Positions 36,363-49,123 of a stretch of 64,000 nucleotides of DNA are shown here, piece after piece (the stretch's first letter is position 1; the number at the start of each line of letters is the position of its first letter). The position numbers and the translations under genes are program-made. Where the stretch lies: positions 1 through 64,000 of the forward strand of contig MIAR01000029.1 of NCBI GenBank assembly GCA_001829185.1. Direction: 5' to 3'. Below the pieces are notes generated by a model that did no database searches, was not told where the DNA came from, and worked only from the letters and a program-made list of their open reading frames with translations. Source of the stretch: Spirochaetes bacterium GWB1_60_80 (GTDB lineage Bacteria > Spirochaetota > Spirochaetia > Treponematales > UBA12059).

Positions 36363-36397
36363 AAAACTTGCCGAAAGCGAACCGGCCTTTCGGCAAG
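36363..36397 (-). promoter_or_regulatory. Leader hairpin with T-run, possible attenuator
   Basis: Minus-strand CTTGCCGAAAG (36397-36387) pairs perfectly with CTTTCGGCAAG (36377-36367) around 9 nt and is followed by TTTTCC. It lies inside the leader, between the promoter (-10 ends at 36428) and the start at 36314. It could act as an attenuator of the membrane protein-mutT operon. Confidence 0.5.
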
Positions 36398-36427
36398 CTG
36401 CCAAGAATCCGACAGACGCTGTCTCAA

Positions 36428-36456
36428 ACCATACAAGAAAGTCTGGCCGCGGTCAA
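36428..36456 (-). promoter_or_regulatory. Promoter of the membrane protein-mutT operon
   Basis: Minus-strand TTGACC (36456-36451), 17-nt spacer and TATGGT (36433-36428). Confidence 0.7.
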
Positions 36457-36511
36457 GAATAAAGAGCGCAAAGAGCTCGAAAACCGCCGACGGAGCGGGT
36501 TCAGCCCTGGA

Positions 36512-37042
36512 CTATTCTACCATGGCCACCAGCTTGACCTGCTGGTGGGCGCCGCTGACCAGAATCTGGACCGTTGCTGGCTTTTCGGCCAGCGGCAGCT
36601 GGATGGAAAACTGGTCATCGCCGGCCAGCCATTGTTGGGAGCGCGTTTCGGCGCCAGCCGTCAGTTCGAGGTCAAAGACCGCTTCCGGCGCTTGGCGGTT
36701 CCCGGCCGTCCGGTCCAGGTTCACATACAGCGAATGCTCGAAGTAGAAGGCTTTTAGGCGCAGTCGATAGCCGTCCAGGCTGGCCCGGTCGCGCCGGCTA
36801 ATGACGATGTCGAGCACGAACCCGAGCATCACGAAGAAAATCAACATCAGGAACAGCAGGCGCAGGCTGGGTGAACCGAGGAAATTCTTGATCAGGCCAC
36901 GCTTGTTGACGTTCCAGCGGCTGGCCGCGAAACGGGCATTGTCCGAGGCCTTGGCTAGGCGGACTTCCCGATTATAGTAGTAAACCACCTCGTCGCCGCC
37001 ACTGGTTTCCGGGACGCGGAACGGACTCTTTGTATCAGTCAT
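36512..37042 (-). CDS. Single-pass membrane protein of unknown function
   Basis: A 176-residue protein. The first 60 residues are cytoplasmic and polar. One membrane helix spans about residues 63-88 (LRLLFLMLIFFVMLGFVLDI). A C-terminal beta-rich domain is predicted outside, resembling a small extracytoplasmic fold, but I cannot name it. The start is ATG at 37042 with GGAG 6-7 nt upstream, overlapping the nnr stop by 8 nt. It ends the lipoprotein-nnr operon. Confidence 0.7.
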   Translation of the reverse strand: MTDTKSPFRVPETSGGDEVVYYYNREVRLAKASDNARFAASRWNVNKRGLIKNFLGSPSLRLLFLMLIFFVMLGFVLDIVISRRDRASLDGYRLRLKAFYFEHSLYVNLDRTAGNRQAPEAVFDLELTAGAETRSQQWLAGDDQFSIQLPLAEKPATVQILVSGAHQQVKLVAMVE

Positions 37043-38690
37043 GCCATACTCCATGATACAGGCAGCGGGCGGCCGGCGCCAGCAATTGCCCGGGGATAAT
37101 GAAACCATGCCGGGCGGCCATAGCCCGACCGGTCTCGCCATGAACCAGGACGGCCAGCGCCGCCGCCGACCAAGCATCGTAACCGGCGGCCGTTAAACCG
37201 GCCAGCAGGCCGGCCAGGACGTCGCCCGAGCCGCCGCAGGCCAGCGCCGGCACGCGGCCCTCGTAGACCAGCAAGCGGCCATCGGGATGCGCCAACCAGG
37301 TCAGCGAATTCTTGAGTACTATGATGGCGTTACAACGTGTGGCCAGGGCCGTCAGCAAGTCCGGCGGATTGTAGCGCGCCTGACGCAGGGCGGCGGCCGG
37401 ATCTGATGGGCCGAGGCCGCAGTCGGCCAGCAAGCGGACGTACTCACCGGCATGCGGCGTCAGTACGGTCTGGACCACTGACTGGCTGGTAGCCGCAGCC
37501 ACGTCCGCGCCTGGCGCGGCGCGGCTGGCCGTAGTTCGGGCCGGTAGCCGGCCAATCTGAGACAGGGCATCGGCGTCGAGCACCAGCGGACCGCCCTCCT
37601 GCCAGGCGGCGGCCACCAGATCAGCCGCCAGGGAGTCGCGCCCCAGGCCAGGGCCCAGCAGGCGGGCTGTCGCTTTCCGCCCGGGCCCGGAAGACAGCGG
37701 CCGGACCATGATGTTGTCCAGGCTACCAGCCAGCAGGGGGTAGAGTTCATCGCGCAGTAGCAGGGTTACCGTGCCGGCGCCGGCGGCAGCCGCTGCCCGG
37801 CTGCTAAGTGACGCCGCCCCGCTAGCGCCGACCGACCCGGCCGTTACCAGGAGGGCGCCACGGCTGCCCTTGTGGGCATCCGGATCCGGCCGCCGCCACA
37901 AGCGCGCCAGATCGTCCGGTTGCAAGCGCTGGATGGGGCTGTCCCGGCCGCTGTCGGCCGGAAAAACGCCTGGAATGCCGATGATGTCGCCGGCTAGCGG
38001 CCGGTTGCCCGGGAAATAGAGCTCGGCCTTGGCCGGCAGGACGGTCAGGGTTACATGGGCCGGCAGAGGTCGGTACCAGGCCGGCCGATCCGCTCCGTTC
38101 TCGGCGTTGGCCCCGTTCTCGGTGTTGGCCCCGCCGGGAGCGGGAACCAGGCCGGCCGGCAGAGCGGCCAGCCCGGAGGGAATATCGATCGCCACCACCG
38201 GCCGCTCTGGATGAGCTAGCAGGAAGCGGTGGCAGTGGTGCCAGAAGGCATCCGCTTCCCGCCCCGGCCGGAAGCCGGTGCCGCACAGGCCATCGAGTAT
38301 CAGCCCGGCGCCGCTCAGGGCGGCCAGCGCCTCGGGCGCGTCGTGCTGATACCAGACCAGGCCGGCCGCAATCGCCTCGTCCAGCCGAGCCTGGCAGACG
38401 GCGCTGCGTTGGCGCGGCACCAGGGCCACCACCGCGCTCAGGCCGGCAAACAAGGCCTGGCGCAACAGGGCTAGGCAATCGCCGCCGTTGTTGCCGCCGC
38501 CGCACAGGCCCACCAGGCTGACGGCCGGCTGGCCACTTCTCCCCCGCAAGCAGTCGCTATAGCGCGCCATCAGCGCCTGGAACATGCCAGCCGCCGCATT
38601 TTCCATCAGCCCTCTGGCGTCGAGCCGGCCACCTTCCTGGGTAGCTCGGTCGAGGGCGGCGGCCTGGGGGCAGGTCAGCAGCGGTTGCAT
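37035..38690 (-). CDS. nnr: Bifunctional NAD(P)H-hydrate epimerase/dehydratase
   Basis: A 551-residue repair enzyme for damaged NAD(P)H. The N-terminal YjeF_N epimerase domain has GGGNNGGDCLALLRQ near residue 63, where many family members have GNNGGDG. The C-terminal ribokinase-like ADP/ATP-dependent dehydratase has TPHAGEYVRLL and ACGGSGDVLAGLLAG. An Asn/Gly-rich tandem ENGANAENGA is seen near residue 195. The ATG overlaps the upstream TGA as TGATG, and the 3' end overlaps the next gene by 8 nt, so three genes are coupled. Confidence 0.9.
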   Translation of the reverse strand: MQPLLTCPQAAALDRATQEGGRLDARGLMENAAAGMFQALMARYSDCLRGRSGQPAVSLVGLCGGGNNGGDCLALLRQALFAGLSAVVALVPRQRSAVCQARLDEAIAAGLVWYQHDAPEALAALSGAGLILDGLCGTGFRPGREADAFWHHCHRFLLAHPERPVVAIDIPSGLAALPAGLVPAPGGANTENGANAENGADRPAWYRPLPAHVTLTVLPAKAELYFPGNRPLAGDIIGIPGVFPADSGRDSPIQRLQPDDLARLWRRPDPDAHKGSRGALLVTAGSVGASGAASLSSRAAAAAGAGTVTLLLRDELYPLLAGSLDNIMVRPLSSGPGRKATARLLGPGLGRDSLAADLVAAAWQEGGPLVLDADALSQIGRLPARTTASRAAPGADVAAATSQSVVQTVLTPHAGEYVRLLADCGLGPSDPAAALRQARYNPPDLLTALATRCNAIIVLKNSLTWLAHPDGRLLVYEGRVPALACGGSGDVLAGLLAGLTAAGYDAWSAAALAVLVHGETGRAMAARHGFIIPGQLLAPAARCLYHGVWHD

Positions 38691-39952
38691 CAGTTAAAGC
38701 CTCCGGTCTGCTGGTCGAAGCGCCACCAGACCACCCGCACCGCGCCGGTTGAACCGAGCAGGGCACAGAGTATCTTGTCGTTCGATACCATAAAATTCAT
38801 GTAGTTGATTTCATCGGCCCGGATTTCGATCGAAAAGCGCCGCACCTGGCGGGTCGCCTCGTCAAACAGCGCGTAGTAGGTCTGGCCGTCGCCGTCGGTA
38901 GCGGTAAAGAACAACCAGCCATCGGCGTTGCCGATTAGGCTCCAGCTGCGCGGGATGATATTCTCGTTATTGCGCCGGGCCAGTTCCGACTCGAAGGGGA
39001 TGATGTCGTAGCGCTCGCGGTAGCTGCCGTCGGCCGGATCCATCTTCCAGACTATAGTTTTGAAAAAGCGGATCTCGGCCGGCAGGTTGGTAGCCTGGTC
39101 GATTAATTCCTGGTAGTAGTCGACCTTGAGCAGGAGGCCGCTGCCGTCCTCGGCCACCTGGACCTCATCCAGGCTGGCTATCAGGTTGGCGGTTTCCTCC
39201 GGCAGGGGCGTGTTGGCGGCCGGTAGCTCCACCAAGTGGCGGACCATGCCGGCATTGTCAAACCAATAGACCAGCCAGGTGTCGACCAGCTGGCAGATCA
39301 CGACGCAATCGTCGCCTTCGGTAATCTGGAGGCGGCGTATAAAAGGAAAGGGCGTGCCGCCGATGCCTTCCTGCCCCAGATAGTCCAGATATTGGCCGGT
39401 AGCGGAAAAGCGCAGCACGACTTGGTCCAGCCAGGCGCCGCTGGCCTCGTCGTGGTAACGGCGCTCCAGGGGCAAGTGTTCCTCGATGTACAGGCGGCGG
39501 TCGGCATCGACCGCGATTTCGCCGGGGGCGTTGAAGGGATAGCTGGCCGCCAGCCGGCCATCGCTCTGCCGGCTAGTCGACAGGTCAAAGCTGTCGATTT
39601 TGGTCAGGCCGAAGGGTTCCGGATTGCGTTCCGGATTGTACAGCATGCCCAGCAGGTCGCCATACGAGGAGAAGGTCAGAACCTTGCCAGCATTGCCGTT
39701 GACCACGAAAAACAGGCCATCGCGCATCGCCAACCGGGTCTTCAAGGGCGGCGCGTTACCCGGCAGGTTGAACAGGTTGAGCTCGTCGGCGGCCAGTCCG
39801 TAGGGTAGCTCGAACAGTTCCTCGCGTTGCAGGAGCTGGGTGCCCCGTTCAACCCGGCAGGAAACGGCCAGGGCTAGTACGGCCAGAGTCAGGCTGACCA
39901 GTCCCCTCCGGCTGGCCGGCCGGTTGGCAGATGAATTGACGCCTCGCGGCAT
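38690..39952 (-). CDS. Putative lipoprotein, 420 residues
   Basis: An envelope lipoprotein of unknown function. The N-terminus is basic, then hydrophobic, with lipobox AVSC at about residue 32. The mature part has repeating beta motifs (GDLLGMLYNPERNPEPFGL, GEIAVDADRRLYIEE, GQYLDYLGQEGIGG) that suggest a beta-propeller. ATG at 39952 has GGGGGAG 5 nt upstream. It heads an operon with nnr and is divergent from secA with a 109-bp spacer. Confidence 0.7.
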   Translation of the reverse strand: MPRGVNSSANRPASRRGLVSLTLAVLALAVSCRVERGTQLLQREELFELPYGLAADELNLFNLPGNAPPLKTRLAMRDGLFFVVNGNAGKVLTFSSYGDLLGMLYNPERNPEPFGLTKIDSFDLSTSRQSDGRLAASYPFNAPGEIAVDADRRLYIEEHLPLERRYHDEASGAWLDQVVLRFSATGQYLDYLGQEGIGGTPFPFIRRLQITEGDDCVVICQLVDTWLVYWFDNAGMVRHLVELPAANTPLPEETANLIASLDEVQVAEDGSGLLLKVDYYQELIDQATNLPAEIRFFKTIVWKMDPADGSYRERYDIIPFESELARRNNENIIPRSWSLIGNADGWLFFTATDGDGQTYYALFDEATRQVRRFSIEIRADEINYMNFMVSNDKILCALLGSTGAVRVVWWRFDQQTGGFN

Positions 39953-40024
39953 GCTAGCTCCCCCTTCGATCGGTCTCGTGGATTCGCCTTTATCATACTT
40001 CTTTGTATCATACAACTTTTAGCC

Positions 40025-40052
40025 TTGACCGTATATCAGCAAAAGATATAGA
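40025..40052 (+). promoter_or_regulatory. Promoter giving a near-leaderless secA mRNA
   Basis: TTGACC (40025-40030), 16-nt spacer and TATAGA (40047-40052). The ATG is 9 nt beyond the -10 box and has no Shine-Dalgarno. Confidence 0.55.
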
Positions 40053-40061
40053 TTAACTGCC

Positions 40062-42827
<2,766 letters not shown>

Positions 42828-42891
42828 GCGGCGCCGCGTTTAGCCGGCGGCGCGCCTCGCCTAGGCGCCCTGCCATTGGCACGAGGTTGAC

Positions 42892-44319
42892 ATGTCGCTG
42901 AATTGGAAAGAAATCGATGCGGTGCTGACCGAGCTGGACCTGGTCGGCGCCCAGCTGCAGCGCATCGTTCAGCCGGCCTGGGACACCGTGGTGCTGTCCT
43001 TTTACCAGGCTAGCCACGGAGGCTCGGGCGGACGCGCTAGCCAGCTCTTGTGCTGCGTGGCGCACGGCGCTTGCCGTCTGCACGAAACCAGCTACGCCAT
43101 TCCCAAGACCGTCAAGCCGCAGCGCTTCACCGAGTTGCTGCGGGCCCACGTCCGCAATGCCCGGGTCAGCAGCCTGGTACAACTGGGCAGCGAGCGCATC
43201 GTGCGTATTGGCCTGGAGCAGGGCGACGGGGCCTACTGGCTGTATTTGCGCCTGTGGTCGGGCGCCGCCAACCTCATCCTGACCCGGCCGGACGGCTTGA
43301 TCGTCGATTGCCTGGCGCGCAAGCCGGCCCGCGGCGAAATTACCGGCGGCCTGTACCAGCCAGTGGCTGCCGCCGAGGCTCCCGCCAAGGACTTTGTCGT
43401 CCGCGATCTGCCGGGGGACGGCAACTTCAACCAGCGGGTCGACCAGTACTATGCCAGCCACGGCTCGGAGCTGTCGCGCGACGCCCTACTGGTCAAGGCG
43501 CGGGCCTGGCTGCAGACTCGCCAAGCCACCCTCGACGGCCGCCTGGCCAGCCTCCAGGCCAAGGCCAAGGCTTGGGCCGACCCGGAGCGCTTCCGCGAAC
43601 TGGGCGACATCCTGATGGCCAACCTGCACCAACAACCAGTGGCCAGGCTGAGCTGCGACGACTTCTACCGCGGCGGCAGCGTCGTCATCCCGCTCGATTT
43701 ATCCAAAAGCCTGGTCGACAACGCCAACCGCCTGTACGAACGGGCCAAGAAGGCGCGTTCCGGCAGCCGCGAGACGGCCGTTGAACTGGCGGCCCTGCAA
43801 ACCAGCCTGGACGAACTGGCCAGCCTGCGGCTGCGCATCGAGGCGGAGGCCAACCCGCACCAGATTCGGGCCCTGTTGCTCAAGTGGCGCCAGACCCAGG
43901 TCCAAGGCGAGCGGCGCTTCCCGGGCCTGTCGGTCGAACGCAACGGCTGGCTGATATTAATCGGGCGCAGTAGCGCAGAGAACGACCAGCTGCTGAGAGG
44001 CCACGTCCGCGGCAGCGACACCTGGCTGCACGCCCGCGACCATGCCGGCGCCTACGTCTTCATCAAGGCGCGCCGCGATAAAAGCATTCCTCTGGACATC
44101 CTGCTCGACGCCGGCAGCCTGGCGCTCTACTACTCGAAGGCCCGCAAAAACGGCCAGACCGACCTGTACTACACCCAGGTCAAGTACCTGCGCCGCGCCA
44201 AGAACGGCCCCAAGGGCTTGGTCATTCCCACCCAGGAGAAAAACCTGCACATCAAGCTGGAAGAACTACGGCTGCGCTCGCTGCGCCGGCAAATCGGCCA
44301 GGACGACGAGCCAGGCTGA
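42892..44319 (+). CDS. NFACT family protein, RqcH/Rqc2-like
   Basis: A 475-residue NFACT protein, shorter than the roughly 570 of Firmicute RqcH. The N-terminal NFACT-N domain, a coiled coil (about residues 270-330) and the NFACT-R domain (DTWLHARDHAGAYVFIK near 375) are present. RqcH binds stalled 50S subunits and adds Ala tails to nascent chains. In the conserved Asp-Arg pair needed for tRNA recruitment, this protein reads SERIVRI, so Glu replaces Asp. Activity may therefore differ (inference). The start is ATG at 42892 with GAGGT 4-5 nt upstream, 64 nt after secA. Confidence 0.85.
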   Translation: MSLNWKEIDAVLTELDLVGAQLQRIVQPAWDTVVLSFYQASHGGSGGRASQLLCCVAHGACRLHETSYAIPKTVKPQRFTELLRAHVRNARVSSLVQLGSERIVRIGLEQGDGAYWLYLRLWSGAANLILTRPDGLIVDCLARKPARGEITGGLYQPVAAAEAPAKDFVVRDLPGDGNFNQRVDQYYASHGSELSRDALLVKARAWLQTRQATLDGRLASLQAKAKAWADPERFRELGDILMANLHQQPVARLSCDDFYRGGSVVIPLDLSKSLVDNANRLYERAKKARSGSRETAVELAALQTSLDELASLRLRIEAEANPHQIRALLLKWRQTQVQGERRFPGLSVERNGWLILIGRSSAENDQLLRGHVRGSDTWLHARDHAGAYVFIKARRDKSIPLDILLDAGSLALYYSKARKNGQTDLYYTQVKYLRRAKNGPKGLVIPTQEKNLHIKLEELRLRSLRRQIGQDDEPG

Positions 44320-44394
44320 CCGGCGGCCGTCAGGACAGCCCGATCAAGGCCACCGAGGGCTGCCCGACGAGTCGCGCCGCCGCCCAACAGGCTG

Positions 44395-45561
44395 CTAGCG
44401 CTTTTCCACCAGGTACAGAAACTCGCTGACATGCAAATCCCGCCCGGCCAAGTTACGGCTGCCGCGAAAGGCGTTATATCTTATTTCCATTACCTCAACC
44501 CGGCCGACTGTTTCCAGTAACCTCAGCATCTCCGGTCGCTTGATGAAGCCGTCCGAGTTGAACGACACCAGCAGGTACTTGGCCGGCAGGTCGGCCACCA
44601 GCCGGGCCAGGGCCTGGCGAGAGGCCTGCGGCCGGTTGTAGTCCGAGCGCCGCCAGTCGTCCGGGATGCCCGACACCCGGCTGATGGTAGCCGGCCGCCG
44701 GTAGCTCGTCAGCAGGTTGAGCATGAAGTAGTTGGAGCCGTAGGGATGCTGATTGTAGGGCGGATCGAGGTAGGCCAGGTCCAGTTCCGGCAGGCTTGAG
44801 GCCAACTGGTTGGCATCGAGCTGGTGCAGCGACAGCGCACAGTCGTGGCGGCTGAAAAGCGGAAACGGCAGCTTGACGCGGCCGGTGATACGCCCCAGGG
44901 CGTCGCCCTGGGCGCCGCCGAACTGGCCGACGCCGGAGTGTTTATTCTTGTAAAAGCCCTTGAAAACGCCGGCGGTGTTGGCGTGGATCGAGGCCTCGGA
45001 CAACAGCGGCCCCAGGAAGAACGGCTGCAGCTCCGGCGACAGTTCGGCGATGTACTGCCGGGCGCTGTCCAGGAAGGCGGCATTCTCCACCGTGTAGAAC
45101 ACCCGCTCGCCGGCGATGATCGCCCGGTCATCGGCCGGCGCGTACAGCTCGCGGATGAAGCCGGGACGGCGGCTGTCGGCGGCCAGCCGCTCCAGCAGGC
45201 CGCGATGGGCGTCCGCCAGGCGGTTCAAGTCAAGGCTGCCGCGATTGGCCAGATAGCAGCGGTTGACGACCGCGGCGTAGTCTTCCAGGTCGTTGACCAC
45301 CAATAGCTCGGCGAAACGCTTGCAATAGCGGGAGACCGCGCCGGAACCCGAGAAAACGTCGGCCAGGCGCAACTTGGGTCTATTCAGACGCCTGGCCACC
45401 TTGTCCAGGGCCTGGCCGATGAACCCGAGCAGCCGCCGCTTGTTGCCAATATAAGTTATCAATTGTTGTGACAGGAAAGTATCGTCCTCGGCCGTGGATT
45501 CCGGAAAGAGGGCGGCGCCGGTGTCGGCCGCCGCCGTCCCAGGGTATTTTAGGCTGTCCAT
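44395..45561 (-). CDS. D12-class adenine-N6 DNA methyltransferase
   Basis: A 388-residue methyltransferase. The order is that of class alpha (Dam/D12) enzymes: YIGNKRRLLGFI, then the SAM site DVFSGSGAVS near residue 70, a target-recognition region, then catalytic DPPYNQHPYG near 266. No restriction endonuclease gene is adjacent, so it looks like an orphan or regulatory methylase. The recognition site cannot be read. It begins 21 nt after clpC on the same strand with a poor ribosome-binding site, so coupling to clpC is possible. Confidence 0.88.
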   Translation of the reverse strand: MDSLKYPGTAAADTGAALFPESTAEDDTFLSQQLITYIGNKRRLLGFIGQALDKVARRLNRPKLRLADVFSGSGAVSRYCKRFAELLVVNDLEDYAAVVNRCYLANRGSLDLNRLADAHRGLLERLAADSRRPGFIRELYAPADDRAIIAGERVFYTVENAAFLDSARQYIAELSPELQPFFLGPLLSEASIHANTAGVFKGFYKNKHSGVGQFGGAQGDALGRITGRVKLPFPLFSRHDCALSLHQLDANQLASSLPELDLAYLDPPYNQHPYGSNYFMLNLLTSYRRPATISRVSGIPDDWRRSDYNRPQASRQALARLVADLPAKYLLVSFNSDGFIKRPEMLRLLETVGRVEVMEIRYNAFRGSRNLAGRDLHVSEFLYLVEKR

Positions 45562-45582
45562 CCGGCGCGCTTCGACGGCGGC

Positions 45583-48093
45583 TCAGCCGCCTCTGGCTCC
45601 GGCCACGGCTTCCGGCTTGAGCCGGCTCGGCAATTGCACCTTGAGTTGCAGCTCTTCGGCCTTGCAGCGGATGCGTACCACCGCTCCGGCCGGGCACTCG
45701 CCGTTGATGATACTGATGGCCACCGGATCCTCGATGGACCGGGTGATCAGGCGGCGCAGCGGGCGGGCGCCATAGACCGTGTCGTAGCCATGCTCCACCA
45801 GCCAGTCGATGGCCTTGGCATCCAGGTCCAGCGAAATGCCCTTCTCCGCCAGGCGCAGGCGTAGCCCGTCCAGTTCCAGGTCCAGGATGGCCGTTACCTG
45901 CTTACGGTCCAGGGGATGAAAAACCACCACCTCGTCCACCCGGTTGATGAACTCGGGATTGAACAGTCGCTTGAGCTCGGCCAAAGCGGCGGCCTCGATC
46001 GTCTTGAAATCGAAACGCTGGTCGCCGGAGGTAAAGCCCAGACGGTTGCCGCGGGCGATGTCACGCGTGCCGGCGTTGCTGGTCATGATGATGACGCAAT
46101 TGCGGAACGATACGGTATGCCCAAGGTTGTCGCGCAGTTCGCCTTCCTCGAGTAGCTGCAAAAGCAGGTTGAAGACGTCGGGATGGGCCTTCTCGATCTC
46201 GTCGAACAACACCACGCTATATGGCTTGCGGCGGATGCGTTCGGTCAGCATGCCGCCTTGGTCGTAGCCGACGTAGCCGGGCGGAGCGCCGACCAGCCGG
46301 GCGGCGTTGTGCTTTTCCATGAAATCGCTCATGTCGATGCGGAACAGGGCATCCTGGCTGCCGAAGAGATTCTCGGCCAGGGTCTTGGCCAGGAGGGTCT
46401 TGCCGACGCCGGTCGGTCCCAGGAAAATGAAGGACCCCAGCGGCCGGCGCGGGTCGGCGATGCCGGCGCGCGAGCGGCGGACCGCCGAAGCCAGGCGGGC
46501 GATGGCCACGTCCTGCCCGACCACCCGCTTGTGCAGGGCCAACTCCAGGTTGACCAGCCGGTTGGTTTCACCCTCGTCAACGCGGTCCAGCGGGATGCCG
46601 GTAATCTCGGATACTACCGCCCGCACATCTTCGTAACCGACCACGGCCGCACCCTTGCCGGCGTCGGCCAGCTGACGTTGGCGCAGGCTTTCCAGCTCGC
46701 CGCGCAGGGTGCGCACCCGGTCGCGCACGTCGGCCGCCCGCTCGTAATTCTGGCTGGACACCAGCGACAACTTCTCTTCGGTCAGGCGGCGAATCTCATC
46801 CTCGATGACGCTCAGCTCCGGCACCAGGGCCACCTGGGCGATCTTCTTGCGGGCGCCGGCTTCGTCGAGCACGTCGATGGCCTTGTCGGGCATGGCGCGC
46901 TCGCTGATGTAGCGCTGGGCGTACACCGCGCAGGCCCGGACGGCCTCGGCCGAATACTGCACGCCGTGGTATTTCTGGTAGCGATCCTTGATGCCATTGA
47001 GGATGGTGATGGTCTCGGCCAGGTCCGGCTCTTCCACCAGGACGGTCTGGAAGCGGCGTTCCAGCGCCGTGTCCTTCTCAAAGAAGCGCCGGTACTCGTC
47101 CAGGGTGGTAGCGCCGATGCACTGCAGCTCGCCGCGCGACAAGGCCGGCTTGAGCATGTTCGAGGCGTCAATGGTGCCCTCGGCGCTGCCGGCGCCGATC
47201 AGGGTGTGCAGCTCGTCGATAAACAGGATGATATTGCCGGCGTGCTGGATTTCCTTCATGATGCGCTTCAGACGCTCTTCAAACTCGCCGCGGTACTTGG
47301 TGCCGGCCACGATCGAGGCCATGTCCAGGGTCACCAGGCGCTTGTTCTGCAAGCCTTCGGGAACGTCGGCCCGGGCGATGCGCAGGGCCAGACCCTCGAC
47401 GATGGCCGTCTTGCCGACACCCGGATCGCCGATCAGTACCGGGTTGTTCTTGGTGCGGCGCGACAGCACCCGTACCAGGCGGGAGGTTTCGCGCTCGCGG
47501 CCCAGTACCGGATCGAGCTTGTCCTCCCGGGCGCGCGCCGTCAGGTCGCGGGAATGCTCGTCCAGCATCGGCGTGCTGACCGACGCCGATGCCTTGCGCG
47601 CGCTCGGCGCCGCCTCGGCGGCCGACCGGTGCTGAACGGTCTTGCTGCCGGGTTGGGGAGCGATTACCATGCGCAGGGCGGCGCACAGATGGTCGTAGTT
47701 GATATTGTAGCGGCCCAGGAAACTCTCGAAGACCGACGTCGCCTCGCGGGCAGCCGCCAACAGCAGATGCTCCGTGCCGATGTATTCGCCGTTCATGAGG
47801 CGGGCTTCCTCGGCCGCCGTCTCCAGCATGCTCTTCAGCCGCCGCGACAAGGGCGCGTCGCCGAGCAGGAAACCGCTCTTCCGGCCCATGGCGGCGCGTT
47901 CCAGCTCGATCTTGAGCTCGGCCAGGTCCATCTTGAGCGATTGCATCAAATTGAAGCCATTGCCCTCGGCCGCCCGCAATAAGGCCAAAAGGACGTGCTC
48001 CGGGTTCAATTCGCTGGAATGAAACTGACGGGCTTCTTCCTGGGCCAACGTGGTGAGGATGTATTGGGCCCGCTTGGTCAATCCTTTAAACAT
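45583..48093 (-). CDS. clpC: ATP-dependent Clp protease ATPase subunit ClpC
   Basis: An 836-residue Hsp100 unfoldase. Double Clp_N repeats cover about residues 1-145. AAA-1 Walker A is [13 protein letters not shown] near 213. A middle UVR motif ([15 protein letters not shown]) identifies ClpC over ClpA or ClpB. AAA-2 Walker A is [15 protein letters not shown] near 550. It unfolds substrates, including arginine-phosphorylated ones, for ClpP. The start is ATG at 48093 with GAGGG upstream. It overlaps the mcsB stop by 8 nt, giving mcsA-mcsB-clpC coupling. Confidence 0.95.
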   Translation of the reverse strand: MFKGLTKRAQYILTTLAQEEARQFHSSELNPEHVLLALLRAAEGNGFNLMQSLKMDLAELKIELERAAMGRKSGFLLGDAPLSRRLKSMLETAAEEARLMNGEYIGTEHLLLAAAREATSVFESFLGRYNINYDHLCAALRMVIAPQPGSKTVQHRSAAEAAPSARKASASVSTPMLDEHSRDLTARAREDKLDPVLGRERETSRLVRVLSRRTKNNPVLIGDPGVGKTAIVEGLALRIARADVPEGLQNKRLVTLDMASIVAGTKYRGEFEERLKRIMKEIQHAGNIILFIDELHTLIGAGSAEGTIDASNMLKPALSRGELQCIGATTLDEYRRFFEKDTALERRFQTVLVEEPDLAETITILNGIKDRYQKYHGVQYSAEAVRACAVYAQRYISERAMPDKAIDVLDEAGARKKIAQVALVPELSVIEDEIRRLTEEKLSLVSSQNYERAADVRDRVRTLRGELESLRQRQLADAGKGAAVVGYEDVRAVVSEITGIPLDRVDEGETNRLVNLELALHKRVVGQDVAIARLASAVRRSRAGIADPRRPLGSFIFLGPTGVGKTLLAKTLAENLFGSQDALFRIDMSDFMEKHNAARLVGAPPGYVGYDQGGMLTERIRRKPYSVVLFDEIEKAHPDVFNLLLQLLEEGELRDNLGHTVSFRNCVIIMTSNAGTRDIARGNRLGFTSGDQRFDFKTIEAAALAELKRLFNPEFINRVDEVVVFHPLDRKQVTAILDLELDGLRLRLAEKGISLDLDAKAIDWLVEHGYDTVYGARPLRRLITRSIEDPVAISIINGECPAGAVVRIRCKAEELQLKVQLPSRLKPEAVAGARGG

Positions 48094-49123
48094 CGGCTTC
48101 CCTCTCTGTAAAAACCAGGCTGGCCGTCCGCCGGCGCAGCAGCTCGGCGCGCGCCGCGTAATCCGGTCGGCGCTCGTCGCCCACCGCCCGCCGGACACTG
48201 TACCACAGTTCGGTGACGGCTGCCAAATCCAGGCCGGCCAGGACGCCGGTGGCCACGCCCAGCCGGATGCCGGATACGATGTCGGCCGACTCGTCCCAAC
48301 TGACGGTATGGGCCATCCGCGCCTTGCCGGCGGCTCGGCCGATGACGTCGAGAATTTCCCAGGGGCTGCGCTCCAGCAATTCCTGGCGGCTGGAGCGCTC
48401 GTAGGCGGCCAAAGCGCCAGCCGCACGCCGCAGCCGCTCCAGGGCGGTGGCCTCCGATTCGCCAAACAGCGGCGGCAGCGACAGCTCGTAGAGCGAACCA
48501 GCTGGTCCCCGCCCGCCGCCGTATAGCCCGCCCAGCCGGAACCCGGCGTCCATGGCCTGCTTGAGCGCCACCTCGATGAAACCGCCCAGCTCCAAGGCCG
48601 GCAGGTGTAGCGCCAGCGAAGCGCTCAAGCCGCTGCCCAGATGATCCACCCGGCTGCTCAAGTAGCCGAAATCGTGGTCGAAGGCCCAAGGCGCCAAGCT
48701 GTTCATGGCATCGTCAATGGCAAACAGTAGCGCGCAGCCTTCCGTCAGGGCCAAACCATGGTATTGAGCCATCAGGCTAATGTGCTCATGCTGCATAAAA
48801 AGAGCCCAGACCGGCTTGTCGGCGTGCAGCGCCAGGTAACGATCTTCGTCCACCAAATAGGCGCGCGGCACCAATTCCCGGTCGACCAGGGCGGCCCGCC
48901 GTTCCGGCGGCAGTTCGCCTACCCGCCACGGCTGCAGGCCGCCAGCCAGCAAGGCCGGCTCCAGCGCGGTCTGCGCGGCGGCTCGGTCAGCGTCCGACAA
49001 GCGGCCAGGGTACGGGAAGGCCGCCAGATTGCGCTCCAGTGCCACCCTGGAGCGAACCACGACATCGAAATCCGGATTCCGGCAAGCCTGGAGGGGCTGG
49101 CCGGCCGCGCCTTCAGCGCTCAT
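48086..49123 (-). CDS. mcsB: Protein arginine kinase McsB
   Basis: A 345-residue member of the ATP:guanido phosphotransferase family that phosphorylates protein arginine and marks proteins for ClpC-ClpP. SRVALERNLAAFPYP at about residues 25-39 is the family start pattern, and later blocks include MQHEHISL and GGRGPAGSLYEL. The ATG overlaps the mcsA stop (ATGA). No YwlE-type arginine phosphatase is seen in the window. Confidence 0.9.
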   Translation of the reverse strand: MSAEGAAGQPLQACRNPDFDVVVRSRVALERNLAAFPYPGRLSDADRAAAQTALEPALLAGGLQPWRVGELPPERRAALVDRELVPRAYLVDEDRYLALHADKPVWALFMQHEHISLMAQYHGLALTEGCALLFAIDDAMNSLAPWAFDHDFGYLSSRVDHLGSGLSASLALHLPALELGGFIEVALKQAMDAGFRLGGLYGGGRGPAGSLYELSLPPLFGESEATALERLRRAAGALAAYERSSRQELLERSPWEILDVIGRAAGKARMAHTVSWDESADIVSGIRLGVATGVLAGLDLAAVTELWYSVRRAVGDERRPDYAARAELLRRRTASLVFTEREADV

